From the NCBI GenBank assembly GCA_027064005.1, contig JAMOQM010000080.1:1-43927 (forward strand): a stretch of 43,927 nucleotides of DNA. Direction: 5' to 3'. The position numbers were made by a program, and so were the translations under genes. This document shows positions 36,105-43,853 of this stretch, in pieces. This stretch comes from Candidatus Cloacimonadota bacterium (GTDB taxonomy: Bacteria > Cloacimonadota > Cloacimonadia > Cloacimonadales > JAMOQM01). Every line of letters starts with the position of its first letter. The first letter of the stretch is position 1. The notes beneath the pieces are model-generated. The model made no database searches. It saw nothing but the letters and a program-made list of their open reading frames with translations, and had not been told where the DNA came from.

Positions 36105-37740
36105 TCCCGCCTTTTTTCTTTCTTTTCGATTTATGTTTTATTGGGAGTTCAATCAAGAATTCCGTACCTTTTCCCACTTCGCTTTTAACATTAATTTTAC
36201 CATTATGTTTGTTAACAATAATATTGTAAGAAATATTTAATCCCAAACCCGTCCCCTTTCCGATTTCTTTTGTTGTAAAAAACGGATCGAAAATGGAATG
36301 TAAATTTTCTTCAGGAATCCCCGGACCGTCATCGCTAATTTTGCAAAAGATAGACTTATCGTTTGCATAAGTTTCGAGTAATATTTTACCTCGATTATTT
36401 GGATCCCTTTTTTGCTCTTGGATTGCCTGGGAAGCATTGACAATAATATTCAGAAGAACTTGATTTATTTCTCCTCCGATACATTCGATTAGAGGTACTT
36501 GACCAAATTTCTTTTCAACATCACAATAATATTTAATTTCATTTTTAGCTATAGTCAAAGTTGCTTCGAGAGCCTTATTGATATCATAATTAGAAGAAAC
36601 TTTCGTGTTATCAATTCGGGAGAAATTCTTAAGGTTTTGCACAATATTCAGAATCCTCTCTAATCCCTCTTTTGTCTCGGAAAAAACATCATCCAAATCT
36701 TCATAAATATCCTTAATTTCTTCATTTTTCATTTCATTAATTTCGTCAATAATCTCCTTGAAATTATCTTTAACGATATCTTTGGTTGATTCCAAATAAT
36801 TTTCGAGAAGTTTTTGATATTCCTTAAATGAAGCTAAATAATCTTTAATAACGTCGAGGTTGAGAGTTATAAATCCCAAGGGATTATTAATTTCATGAGC
36901 GATTCCTGCCGACAAATTACCAATCGATGCCATCTTTTCTTGTTGGACTAAATTGCTTTGTGTTTTTTCTAATATATTATGTTCGACTAATAATTTATCG
37001 TAGAGTTTTTCAATTCTATTTTGTAACCTTTTTTCTTCTGTTATGTCTGAAACAAATCCGAAAATAAGATCTCTTTTAATTGCAACATTAAATAATTTTT
37101 GAATAATAACTTTTCCTGTAAATTCGGTTTTATCCATTTTTCTAAGTTGTAATATTACGTTATTTAAAATTAAGTTTTCGGAAGTATTTATTTTAATATC
37201 GTTTATTATCAAATCTTTATAAACATTTATTTTCTTAATATTATGAGTAAAATTTATCTTAAAAAGTTCATGGAAGGCATTGTTTATATTAACTAAATTT
37301 CCGCCTAAATTGGCAATAAATACCGGATTATTTGATTTTACAAAAATTGATTTATATATTTCATTAGAAAAAGCTTGGTTGATTATTTGGGTTAAAAATA
37401 AAGCAAATGGGAAAATATTTTTTAATATTACTGATGAATCAACAAAGATTATATTAGCTCTTCTGGCAATTTTGATATATTTAAGAATTGTCTTTTGGTC
37501 AGTGCAATAAATTGCCGGGCGTTTATCTGCTAAAGCTAATTTTAGTTTGAGAAAACCTAAAAAAGGAGTTGTTAAAATCTTGTCATCAATAATAAGAATT
37601 TGGGATTGGATTTTGAGAATGGAATTCGGATCTATTTTTTGTTCATATTGGATAATTTCAACTTCTTTTAACTTCTTCATTTCATCACAAAAGGAATTAA
37701 AAGCCTCTATGTTTTCACTAAAAAAAGCCAATTTCAGCAT
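36082..37740 (-). CDS. Cytoplasmic PAS-containing histidine kinase with pseudo-receiver N-terminus
   Basis: 552 residues without clear membrane helices. Residues 1-120 have receiver-like alternation (LKLAFFSENIEAFNSF, QILIIDDKIL, PAIYCTD) but lack the standard acidic pair, so a pseudo-receiver is inferred. PAS is at about 127-240 (VKSNNPVFIANLGGNLVNIN to DITEEKRLQ), then a coiled linker, phosphoacceptor H282 in GIAHEINNPLG, a charged helical insertion (about 310-350), and an ATPase domain with NIIVNASQAI, DDGPGIPEE, FDPFFTTK and GTGLGLNIS. AGGAG precedes the ATG. It leads a four-gene operon of receivers and is divergent from the K+ channel gene. Confidence 0.9.
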   Translation of the reverse strand: MLKLAFFSENIEAFNSFCDEMKKLKEVEIIQYEQKIDPNSILKIQSQILIIDDKILTTPFLGFLKLKLALADKRPAIYCTDQKTILKYIKIARRANIIFVDSSVILKNIFPFALFLTQIINQAFSNEIYKSIFVKSNNPVFIANLGGNLVNINNAFHELFKINFTHNIKKINVYKDLIINDIKINTSENLILNNVILQLRKMDKTEFTGKVIIQKLFNVAIKRDLIFGFVSDITEEKRLQNRIEKLYDKLLVEHNILEKTQSNLVQQEKMASIGNLSAGIAHEINNPLGFITLNLDVIKDYLASFKEYQKLLENYLESTKDIVKDNFKEIIDEINEMKNEEIKDIYEDLDDVFSETKEGLERILNIVQNLKNFSRIDNTKVSSNYDINKALEATLTIAKNEIKYYCDVEKKFGQVPLIECIGGEINQVLLNIIVNASQAIQEQKRDPNNRGKILLETYANDKSIFCKISDDGPGIPEENLHSIFDPFFTTKEIGKGTGLGLNISYNIIVNKHNGKINVKSEVGKGTEFLIELPIKHKSKRKKKGGNDENTIY

Positions 37741-37765
37741 TTGACTGCTCCTATAAAATTTTTCC

Positions 37766-37795
37766 TAAAAATATTGCCATTGTCTATAAAGTCAA
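37766..37795 (-). promoter_or_regulatory. Candidate promoter for the phosphorelay operon
   Basis: On the minus strand TTGACT (37795-37790), 16 nt, TATTTTTA (37773-37766), i.e. TTG-N19-TAnnTTTA, close to the Bacteroidetes-type TAnnTTTG box. It is 25 nt before the kinase ATG and lies back to back with the channel gene promoter candidate. Confidence 0.45.
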
Positions 37796-37838
37796 ACTTT
37801 ATTTATCATGCTAATAGGATTGTGGTTAAAATGAATTA

Positions 37839-37869
37839 TTGACAGTAAAACATTCAGCGCATTATTTTG
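37839..37869 (+). promoter_or_regulatory. Candidate promoter for the hemerythrin-K+ channel gene
   Basis: TTGACA at 37839-37844, 17 nt, TTATTTTG at 37862-37869, resembling TAnnTTTG with one mismatch. It is about 33 nt before the ATG. Together with the minus-strand candidate it fills most of the 162-nt divergent spacer, so a common regulator could act on both. Confidence 0.42.
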
Positions 37870-37902
37870 TATATTGAGAATAAAAAAACATAAGAAGGGG
37901 TA

Positions 37903-39306
37903 ATGAAAACAAAAAATTATAGTTCTATAATTTTGCTTTTTGTCCTACTATCTTCCACTATATTAGGTATTGGAACATTAGGATATTATTTTATAGAAAA
38001 AGGTTGGACGCTTCTGGATTCATTTTATATGACTTTTATTTCGCTTACAACAGTTGGGTTTGGTGAAGTTAAAACTCTTTCGAGCGATGGTCGTATTTTT
38101 ACAATGTTTGTAATTTTTTTGGGAGTAGGTTTAATTGCGATATTTTCGGCAACTATTACGCATTTAGTGATTGATAACGAATTAACCGGATCTTATTGGA
38201 GGAAGAAAATGATTAAAAGAATAAATGCAATGAAAGGACATTATATTTTGTGCGGATTTGGAAGTATAGGAAGTACAACTGCAGTCAAATTAGACGAATT
38301 GGGAATACCGTTTGTGATAATAGATAATAATCAAAAATCCATAGATTTTGCAAAACAAATGAGTTATCCCTATATATTTGGAAATGCAAACGATGATGCC
38401 ATTCTAATTGAAGCCGGAATCGAAAGGGCAAAAGGTATTTCTATTTGCACTTCAGATGAAGCGAATAATCTCTTCATCACACTTGCCGCAAGAGAATTAA
38501 ATTCCGAAATCTATATTTTAGTTCAAGCAAATAGCCTTCGAATTGAAAAACGTTTAAATAGGGCAGGAGCAAATCAAGTTGTGTATCCCCTAAAATTAGG
38601 AGGAAAACAAATAGCTGATATTATTTCCTTAGATTATGGAAAAGAAAAATATGATTTAGGATTAATTCATTCAGATCAGGATTTTTTTGGATATCGATTT
38701 AAGAAATTTACAGAATTTCTGGATGAAAAAATTACGATTGGTGAAATTGTAAAAAAATCAAAAACAATTAGCTGTATAACTTTAAAAAAGAATATTGGTA
38801 CTTTGATTGAAAATCCTCCAGCGGATACAATCTTAAATAAAGGCGATACAATACTCTTATTGGAGAATAACCTCGTCGGTACTGAAGATCCCTTTGCAAA
38901 CGATGTGGAAGCAGTTTTTTCGTGGAATGAAGCTTATAGTGTCGGGATTCCCTCGTTGGATGCTGAACATCGAGAGTTGTTAAAATTTGCTAATAAATTT
39001 GCAACCGCCATCAAGCATAATAAAGGTAGAGAACATTTGGATTATCTCTTTATGAATTTACTGGATTATACAAAAATTCATTTTACTGATGAAGAAAAAT
39101 TATTTGAGAAATATAACTATCCGAAAAAAGAAGAGCATTTTGCGGAACATCAACAATTATTGCAAACCGTGATAAATTTAAATAGAGAAAGAAATGTTTA
39201 TTTCCCCAGTAATATCACGTTTTTTTTACTTGCTTGGATTAAAGACCATATTAGCCAACAAGATAAATTATATTCAGAATTTCTGATTAAGAAAGGTGTA
39301 AAATAA
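37903..39306 (+). CDS. K+ channel (2TM-RCK) fused to a C-terminal bacteriohemerythrin domain
   Basis: 467 residues. TM1 is at about 8-31, the pore loop at 36-56 with filter TTVGFGE (residues 49-55), TM2 at 64-90; this is a KcsA/MthK-like pore. RCK-N follows (112-230) with HYILCGFGSIGSTTA (GxGxxG) and VIIDNN, then RCK-C (about 245-325). Residues 338-460 are a hemerythrin: ligands H356 (DAEH), H393 and E397 (HFTDEE), H412 and H416 (HFAEH), H449 and D454 (DHISQQD) give the full di-iron set with canonical spacing. The ORF is continuous and no junction artefact is visible. Oxygen, NO or redox control of K+ flux is inferred. AAGGGG precedes the ATG. Confidence 0.92.
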   Translation: MKTKNYSSIILLFVLLSSTILGIGTLGYYFIEKGWTLLDSFYMTFISLTTVGFGEVKTLSSDGRIFTMFVIFLGVGLIAIFSATITHLVIDNELTGSYWRKKMIKRINAMKGHYILCGFGSIGSTTAVKLDELGIPFVIIDNNQKSIDFAKQMSYPYIFGNANDDAILIEAGIERAKGISICTSDEANNLFITLAARELNSEIYILVQANSLRIEKRLNRAGANQVVYPLKLGGKQIADIISLDYGKEKYDLGLIHSDQDFFGYRFKKFTEFLDEKITIGEIVKKSKTISCITLKKNIGTLIENPPADTILNKGDTILLLENNLVGTEDPFANDVEAVFSWNEAYSVGIPSLDAEHRELLKFANKFATAIKHNKGREHLDYLFMNLLDYTKIHFTDEEKLFEKYNYPKKEEHFAEHQQLLQTVINLNRERNVYFPSNITFFLLAWIKDHISQQDKLYSEFLIKKGVK

Positions 39307-39324
39307 GAGAAATTAGAGGTGCCA

Positions 39325-41043
39325 ATGTTTTCTAAAAATTATAAATTAATAAGTGAATCTCCGCAAAAATATCAAATTAAGAATAGTGTTTGTCGGTTTT
39401 CCAAAAACTATCTGACTCTTTTATCTAAAGAAGAAACTCGAACTTTCGGTTATCATAAAAATGGAAAAATCAGTACAATCTGCAGTAAATATTATCCTAA
39501 AAAAAATGCTGAGAAAATGATTGAAAATTTTGTTTCTAATCAGGATACTATCGTCATCTTTGGTATTTCTTGCGGTAACGAAATTGCTCTTTTAAGTAAA
39601 AAGTATCCAAATAAAAGGAAAATTGTAATCGAACCGGATAAGAATCTTTTTAATTATTTTTTGCGATATTTTGATTTAGAAGAAATGCTAAATGTCGAAT
39701 TTTTGGTTGGCTGGGAAGATTACGAAATTATAGCCAAAATAGATTTAAAGTTACCGCAATTTGATATTTTAGAAAATAAACAAATTGACCCTGTGATCGC
39801 TAATTATTTTTCTTCGCTTAAAAAACGTTTATTTCATCAAAACCAATATGAGTTTTCCGAAAAGTGGAAATATCCTAAATTTGCATTTTCCAATCCTAAA
39901 ATATTATATATTGACTCTTCTTATGTTTTAACTAAAGAATGCCTTTTTGCATTTCAAAAACTAAATATTCAATACAAATATATTCATATTGAACAAGATT
40001 CTTATAATTATGGAGAATTTATTAAAAATATTTTACAGATAATTTCCGAATTTAAACCTGATTTTGTGATGACAATTAACCATCTCGGTTTCGACAATGA
40101 AGGGCGTTTTACCGAAATGTTGGAAGAATTGGAACTGCCTTTTGTCTCTTGGTTTGTCGATAGCCCGAATGTTATTTTGGACAGTTTTCATCGCAACGTT
40201 TCTGATTATGCTAATATATTTGTTTGGGATAAAGATTACATTGATGATTTAAAAAATGTTGGCTATAAAAATGTAGATTATCTTCCTTTAGCTACTTCTC
40301 CTGAAATATTTTTTCCAACAGAAAGTTCTAAAATTATAGATGTTTCATTTGTAGGAAGCAGTATGTTTTATGCAATAAATAAGAATATGAAGAGTTTTAG
40401 TCATCGACCGGATTTGTTAAATTTATTTGAAATTACGGCTCAACATTTTCTAAGTAATAAGTTTAGATTTGTTTCGCAATCTATTGAAAAATTGTCAGAT
40501 AAGTATAGATATTATTTTGATTCTAATGATCAGAAAAAAGATTTTGAAGCGGCAGTTTTATGGAGAGCTACCCAAATTTATCGACTTTCAGGAATAAAAA
40601 AATTAGCTGAATTTAATCCTAATATTTATGGAGACCCAAATTGGAAATATCTCTTGGACGAAAGATATAATTTGAATAGTGAACTTTCTTATTATGATAA
40701 TCTTTCTGAAATGTATAATATGTCCAAAATCAATTTTAATATGACGAGCAGACAAATGAAGAATTCTGTAAATCAACGTATTTTCGACGTTCCGGCTGTT
40801 GGCGGTTTTTTGCTTACTGATTACAAGTCTCAATTAGAAGAAATTTACGATTTGAAAACAGATATTGCTACTTTTAAAAATGTGGATGAAATTCCATCTT
40901 TGATAAAATATTATTTGAAAAATCCTGAAGTTAGAGAGAAAATGTCTAAAAATGCTTATAAAAAAGTTGTTGAAAATCAGACTTATGAGCTGAGGATAAA
41001 AAAACTTGTTCTGATAATGCAATCCAGATATCTTAATTTATAG
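39325..41043 (+). CDS. CgeB-like glycosyltransferase with Maf/DUF115-like N-terminal segment
   Basis: 572 residues. The N-terminal 190 (YYPKKNAEKMIENF, IVIFGISCGNEIALLSKKYP, IVIEPDKNLFNYFL) resemble the GlGxGY...ViEPd segment of Maf/DUF115 motility-associated glycosyltransferases. Residues about 195 onward follow the CgeB/DUF3880 order: KILYIDSSYVLTKECLFAF, ELPFVSWFVDSPNVIL, ANIFVWDKDY, YLPLATSPEIFFP, DVSFVGSSM and the end VNQRIFDVPAVGGFLLTDY with NPEVREKMSKNAYKKV. The ATG at 39325 is preferred to GTG 39319, which forms part of the Shine-Dalgarno AGAGG. It follows the channel gene by 18 nt. Acceptor is unknown; no flagellin is in the window. Confidence 0.72.
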   Translation: MFSKNYKLISESPQKYQIKNSVCRFSKNYLTLLSKEETRTFGYHKNGKISTICSKYYPKKNAEKMIENFVSNQDTIVIFGISCGNEIALLSKKYPNKRKIVIEPDKNLFNYFLRYFDLEEMLNVEFLVGWEDYEIIAKIDLKLPQFDILENKQIDPVIANYFSSLKKRLFHQNQYEFSEKWKYPKFAFSNPKILYIDSSYVLTKECLFAFQKLNIQYKYIHIEQDSYNYGEFIKNILQIISEFKPDFVMTINHLGFDNEGRFTEMLEELELPFVSWFVDSPNVILDSFHRNVSDYANIFVWDKDYIDDLKNVGYKNVDYLPLATSPEIFFPTESSKIIDVSFVGSSMFYAINKNMKSFSHRPDLLNLFEITAQHFLSNKFRFVSQSIEKLSDKYRYYFDSNDQKKDFEAAVLWRATQIYRLSGIKKLAEFNPNIYGDPNWKYLLDERYNLNSELSYYDNLSEMYNMSKINFNMTSRQMKNSVNQRIFDVPAVGGFLLTDYKSQLEEIYDLKTDIATFKNVDEIPSLIKYYLKNPEVREKMSKNAYKKVVENQTYELRIKKLVLIMQSRYLNL

Positions 41044-41063
41044 ATCTCGGAAACTATGATTGT

Positions 41064-41079
41064 AAGCATTCTGCTTTTT
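41064..41079 (+). terminator. Possible weak intrinsic terminator after the CgeB-like gene
   Basis: AAGCA-ttc-TGCTT followed by TTTG: a 5-bp stem with a 3-nt loop and a short T run, 20 nt after the stop. Too small to be sure; it fits the end of the channel-CgeB unit. Confidence 0.35.
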
Positions 41080-41179
41080 GTATTTTCCTTTTCGGATTTA
41101 TTGTAAAATTTCGTAACTTTTTTTATGAATTTCAAAGTCCTTTATTTCGCTTGGAATCCTAACTTAATTTATAGTTTTC

Positions 41180-41208
41180 TTGACATCAAAAGCGGTAAAA
41201 TAATTTTT
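41180..41208 (+). promoter_or_regulatory. Candidate promoter for the oxidoreductase-asnS pair
   Basis: TTGACA at 41180-41185, 15 nt, TAATTTTT at 41201-41208 (TTG-N18-TAnnTTTT). It lies 26 nt before the ATG at 41235 in the 191-nt gap after the CgeB-like gene. Confidence 0.42.
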
Positions 41209-41234
41209 TCTAAAAAAAATCGGAGTTAAAAATA

Positions 41235-42233
41235 ATGTTAAAAATCGGAGTCGTTGGAGTTGGACATTTAGGACAGCATCATGCTAGAATTTTTGCTCAA
41301 ATGAAAAACTGTAAATTAGTCGGTGTTTTTGATCAAAATATGGAAAGAGCTACAGAAATAGCTAATAAAAATAATACAAAATACTTTGATAAATATATAG
41401 ATTTGTTAAATAATATAGATGCTGTGGATATTTCAGCTACAACAACTTATCATTATGAATTGGCAAAAGAAGCTTTGCTTGCCGGTAAACATATTTTTAT
41501 CGAAAAGCCAATAACAGCTGAATTGTGGCAGGCAGAAGAATTGCTAAAAATTGCTGATGAAAAATCATTGAAAATTCAGGTAGGACATATCGAAAGATTT
41601 AATCCCGTGATGATTGATTCGGCTGATATTATCAAAAATCCGGTTTTTATCGAATCTCACAGAATAGCACCTTTTACTCCACGGGGAAGTGATGTGCCGG
41701 TTATTTTAGATTTGATGATTCATGATATTGATTTAATTTTATCTTTTGTAGATTCTAAAATTAAACATATTAGTGCTTCCGGATTATCATTATTTACCAA
41801 AAGCATTGATATCGCGAATGCTCGCTTAGAATTTGAGAACGGAGCAATTGCTAATGTTACTTCCAGTAGAGTAGCTTTGAAAAGAGAACGAAAGATTAGA
41901 TTTTTCCAAAAAGATGCTTATATTTCTGCAAATTTTCAAGATCAGGAAACTAACATTGTGAAAAAATCTAAAAATTTAAATAATGTTTTGGCTCAAATGA
42001 TGTTTTCAGGAGATGATATTAAAGCCGAAGATTTAGTTGATTCTAAATTTATCGACTCTTCTAATCATGAAAAAGATGCTTTAACTTTGGAATTGGAATC
42101 ATTTGTAGATGCGGTTGTAAATGATAAAGAACCGATTGTTAATGGTAATGCAGGTTTAAGAGCATTACGGATTGCTTTGAAAATTGTTAATTTAATTGAA
42201 GGAAATAATAAAAAAAATAAGGATTTGTTATGA
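41235..42233 (+). CDS. Gfo/Idh/MocA-family NAD(P)-dependent oxidoreductase
   Basis: 332 residues: Rossmann start KIGVVGVGHLGQHHARIF, IFIEKPITAE carrying the catalytic lysine of the family, and QVGHIERFNPVM and DLMIHDIDLIL in the C-terminal domain. The GHIERFNP and DLMIHDIDL pattern is shared with members encoded in lipid A gene sets, including GnnA, which oxidises UDP-GlcNAc at C3. No gnnB-like aminotransferase or lpx gene is in the window, so that role is only a suggestion. CGGAG lies before the ATG; the end shares ATGA with asnS. Confidence 0.87.
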   Translation: MLKIGVVGVGHLGQHHARIFAQMKNCKLVGVFDQNMERATEIANKNNTKYFDKYIDLLNNIDAVDISATTTYHYELAKEALLAGKHIFIEKPITAELWQAEELLKIADEKSLKIQVGHIERFNPVMIDSADIIKNPVFIESHRIAPFTPRGSDVPVILDLMIHDIDLILSFVDSKIKHISASGLSLFTKSIDIANARLEFENGAIANVTSSRVALKRERKIRFFQKDAYISANFQDQETNIVKKSKNLNNVLAQMMFSGDDIKAEDLVDSKFIDSSNHEKDALTLELESFVDAVVNDKEPIVNGNAGLRALRIALKIVNLIEGNNKKNKDLL

Positions 42234-43528
42234 AAACTATAAAAGTAAAAGATATAAAAGATTATCTCGGAGAAGAAATAAGATTAGAAGGTTGGGTAAG
42301 AAATTATCGAAAATCCGGCAGTAAATTACGTTTTATCATTTTTAGAGACGGTTCGGGAGACATTCAATCTGTTTGCTCAAAATCCGAAATGGGCGAAGAA
42401 AAATTTGAGAAATCAAAAAAAGTGAGTATCGAAAGCTCTGTTATTATAACAGGAATTCCGGGAAAACATCCGAAAAAAGAAAATGTTTATGAGTTACAAG
42501 TTACGGATATTGAGATAGTTGGAGATTCACCGGATTATCCAATCTCAAAAAAAGAACACGGAACAGATTTTTTAATGAAAAATCGCCATCTCTGGATTAG
42601 ATCTCGAAAACAATGGGCAACTTTGAGAATTCGCCACACAGTTTATTATGCAATTACAGACTTTTTAAATTCTCAAGATTTTATTAGATTCGATTCTCCT
42701 ATCTTGACACCGAGTGCTTGCGAAGGAACAACAACACTTTTTGAAGTTCCTTACTTTGATTTAGGAAGTGCCTATCTTTCTCAATCAGGTCAATTATATC
42801 TCGAAACCGGAGCAATGTCCCTCGGGAAAGTTTATGATTTTGGTCCTGTTTTCAGAGCGGAAAAATCTAAAACTAGAAAACACCTCACCGAGTTTTGGAT
42901 GATGGATGCGGAAATGGCTTATGTTAATCATGAAGGAAATATGAAACTTCAGGAAGATATGGTAAGATTCGTAATCCGAACCGTATTGGAAAAATGCTCA
43001 ACTGAATTAGAAATATTGGGAAGAGATATTGAACAATTAAAGAAAGCCGATGCAGAATTTAAGTGTATGACGCATCACGAAGTTGTAGATTATTTACGGG
43101 GCAAAGGCTCTGAAATTAATTATGACGAAGATCTATCTTCTGCTGATGAAGCTCTTCTTACGGAAGGAAGTGATGTCCCTATTTTTATCGAAAAATGGCC
43201 GAAAGATATTAAAGCTTTTTATATGAAACGAGATGAAAATGACGACAATATTGTACTTGGTTCAGATTTAATAGCTCCGGAAGGATTTGGGGAAATTATC
43301 GGTGGATCTGAAAGAGAAACAGATTATGACGTGATGCTGGAAAGAATGAATAAAGAAAATATGGATATTAATGAATATCAATGGTATCTTGATTTAAGAA
43401 AATACGGTTCTGTTGTTCATAGTGGATTTGGAGTTGGTTTGGAAAGATTAACCTCTTGGATGGCCGGTGCAAAACATGTTCGGGAATGCATTCCTTATGC
43501 AAGAATGATTTATAGAATTCATCCGTAA
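42230..43528 (+). CDS. asnS: AsnS, asparaginyl-tRNA synthetase
   Basis: 432 residues, class IIb synthetase: N-terminal OB fold (IRLEGWVRNYRKSGSKLRFIIF), TTLFEVPYFDLGSAYLSQSGQ, motif 2 FRAEKSKTRKHLTEFWMMD and motif 3 GFGVGLERLTSWMAG, ending ECIPYARMIYRIHP. The segments YLSQSGQLYLETGAMSLGKV and HLTEFWMMDAEMAY match short (about 430-residue) Bacillus-type AsnRS rather than bacterial AspRS, which also carries a large GAD insertion absent here. A non-discriminating archaeal-type AspRS is the remaining alternative. Linked to the oxidoreductase by ATGA. Confidence 0.93.
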   Translation: MKTIKVKDIKDYLGEEIRLEGWVRNYRKSGSKLRFIIFRDGSGDIQSVCSKSEMGEEKFEKSKKVSIESSVIITGIPGKHPKKENVYELQVTDIEIVGDSPDYPISKKEHGTDFLMKNRHLWIRSRKQWATLRIRHTVYYAITDFLNSQDFIRFDSPILTPSACEGTTTLFEVPYFDLGSAYLSQSGQLYLETGAMSLGKVYDFGPVFRAEKSKTRKHLTEFWMMDAEMAYVNHEGNMKLQEDMVRFVIRTVLEKCSTELEILGRDIEQLKKADAEFKCMTHHEVVDYLRGKGSEINYDEDLSSADEALLTEGSDVPIFIEKWPKDIKAFYMKRDENDDNIVLGSDLIAPEGFGEIIGGSERETDYDVMLERMNKENMDINEYQWYLDLRKYGSVVHSGFGVGLERLTSWMAGAKHVRECIPYARMIYRIHP

Positions 43529-43585
43529 TAGAAGATATTTAACTACTTTTAAAAGAATTTTGAATGAAAGAGAAGAAAGAGAAGC

Positions 43586-43620
43586 AAAGTAAAAACTAAA
43601 AAGTAAAATGAATAAAGAAG
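43586..43620. repeat. Degenerate 7-bp tandem repeat, block 1
   Basis: Five heptads in phase: aaagtaa, aaactaa, aaagtaa, aatgaat, aaagaag. Units 1 and 3 are identical and unit 2 differs at one base. It resembles the short tandem heptanucleotide repeats described between genes of some cyanobacteria. Confidence 0.6.
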
Positions 43621-43623
43621 TAC

Positions 43624-43642
43624 AACGACTTTGCAAGTCGTT
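43624..43642. repeat. Short perfect palindrome (REP-like)
   Basis: AACGACTT-tgc-AAGTCGTT: 8-bp perfect stem with a 3-nt loop. It is not followed by a T run in either direction (plus-strand continuation is ACAAAAAAAA), so it is unlikely to be a terminator. Confidence 0.65.
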
Positions 43643-43657
43643 ACAAAAAAAATTCAA

Positions 43658-43700
43658 GAACATCGGAATGTACGACCGGCGGGAGTTCTTCCGATTGTTC
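43658..43700. repeat. Imperfect inverted repeat (REP-like)
   Basis: GAACATCGGAA at 43658-43668 pairs with TTCCGATTGTTC at 43689-43700 with one bulged base, around a 20-nt centre that includes the GC-rich cgaccggcggg. Confidence 0.55.
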
Positions 43701-43713
43701 GACTTCAAAACAA

Positions 43714-43804
43714 AATGAATAATGAACAATGAATGATGAATAATGAGGAAAAAAGAAGAAAGAAACTTAATTAATTTTGAATGCTTAATTTTGAATTTTG
43801 AAAG
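43714..43804. repeat. Degenerate 7-bp tandem repeat, block 2
   Basis: Thirteen heptads stay in phase: aatgaat, aatgaac, aatgaat, gatgaat, aatgagg, then aaaaaag, aagaaag, aaactta, and attaatt, ttgaatg, cttaatt, ttgaatt, ttgaaag. The first five and the last five are clear repeats; the three between are looser. Confidence 0.6.
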
Positions 43805-43853
43805 TCAAGTCCTATTTTTTGGTGTAAATTAACTCAATGTTCATTTCACTTTG

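Noticed and set aside
42230-43528. Aspartyl-tRNA synthetase as the identity of the last gene
   Set aside because: Motif 2 (HLTEFWMMD) and the YLSQSGQLYLETGAM segment match short AsnRS; the bacterial AspRS GAD insertion is missing.
43624-43642. Hairpin AACGACTT-tgc-AAGTCGTT as an asnS terminator
   Set aside because: The plus-strand continuation is ACAAAAAAAA, not a T run, so the classic terminator form is absent.
43448-43729. Minus-strand ORF of 93 codons at the right end
   Set aside because: It overlaps the conserved 3' end of asnS and runs through the repeat region; no family features or ribosome site.
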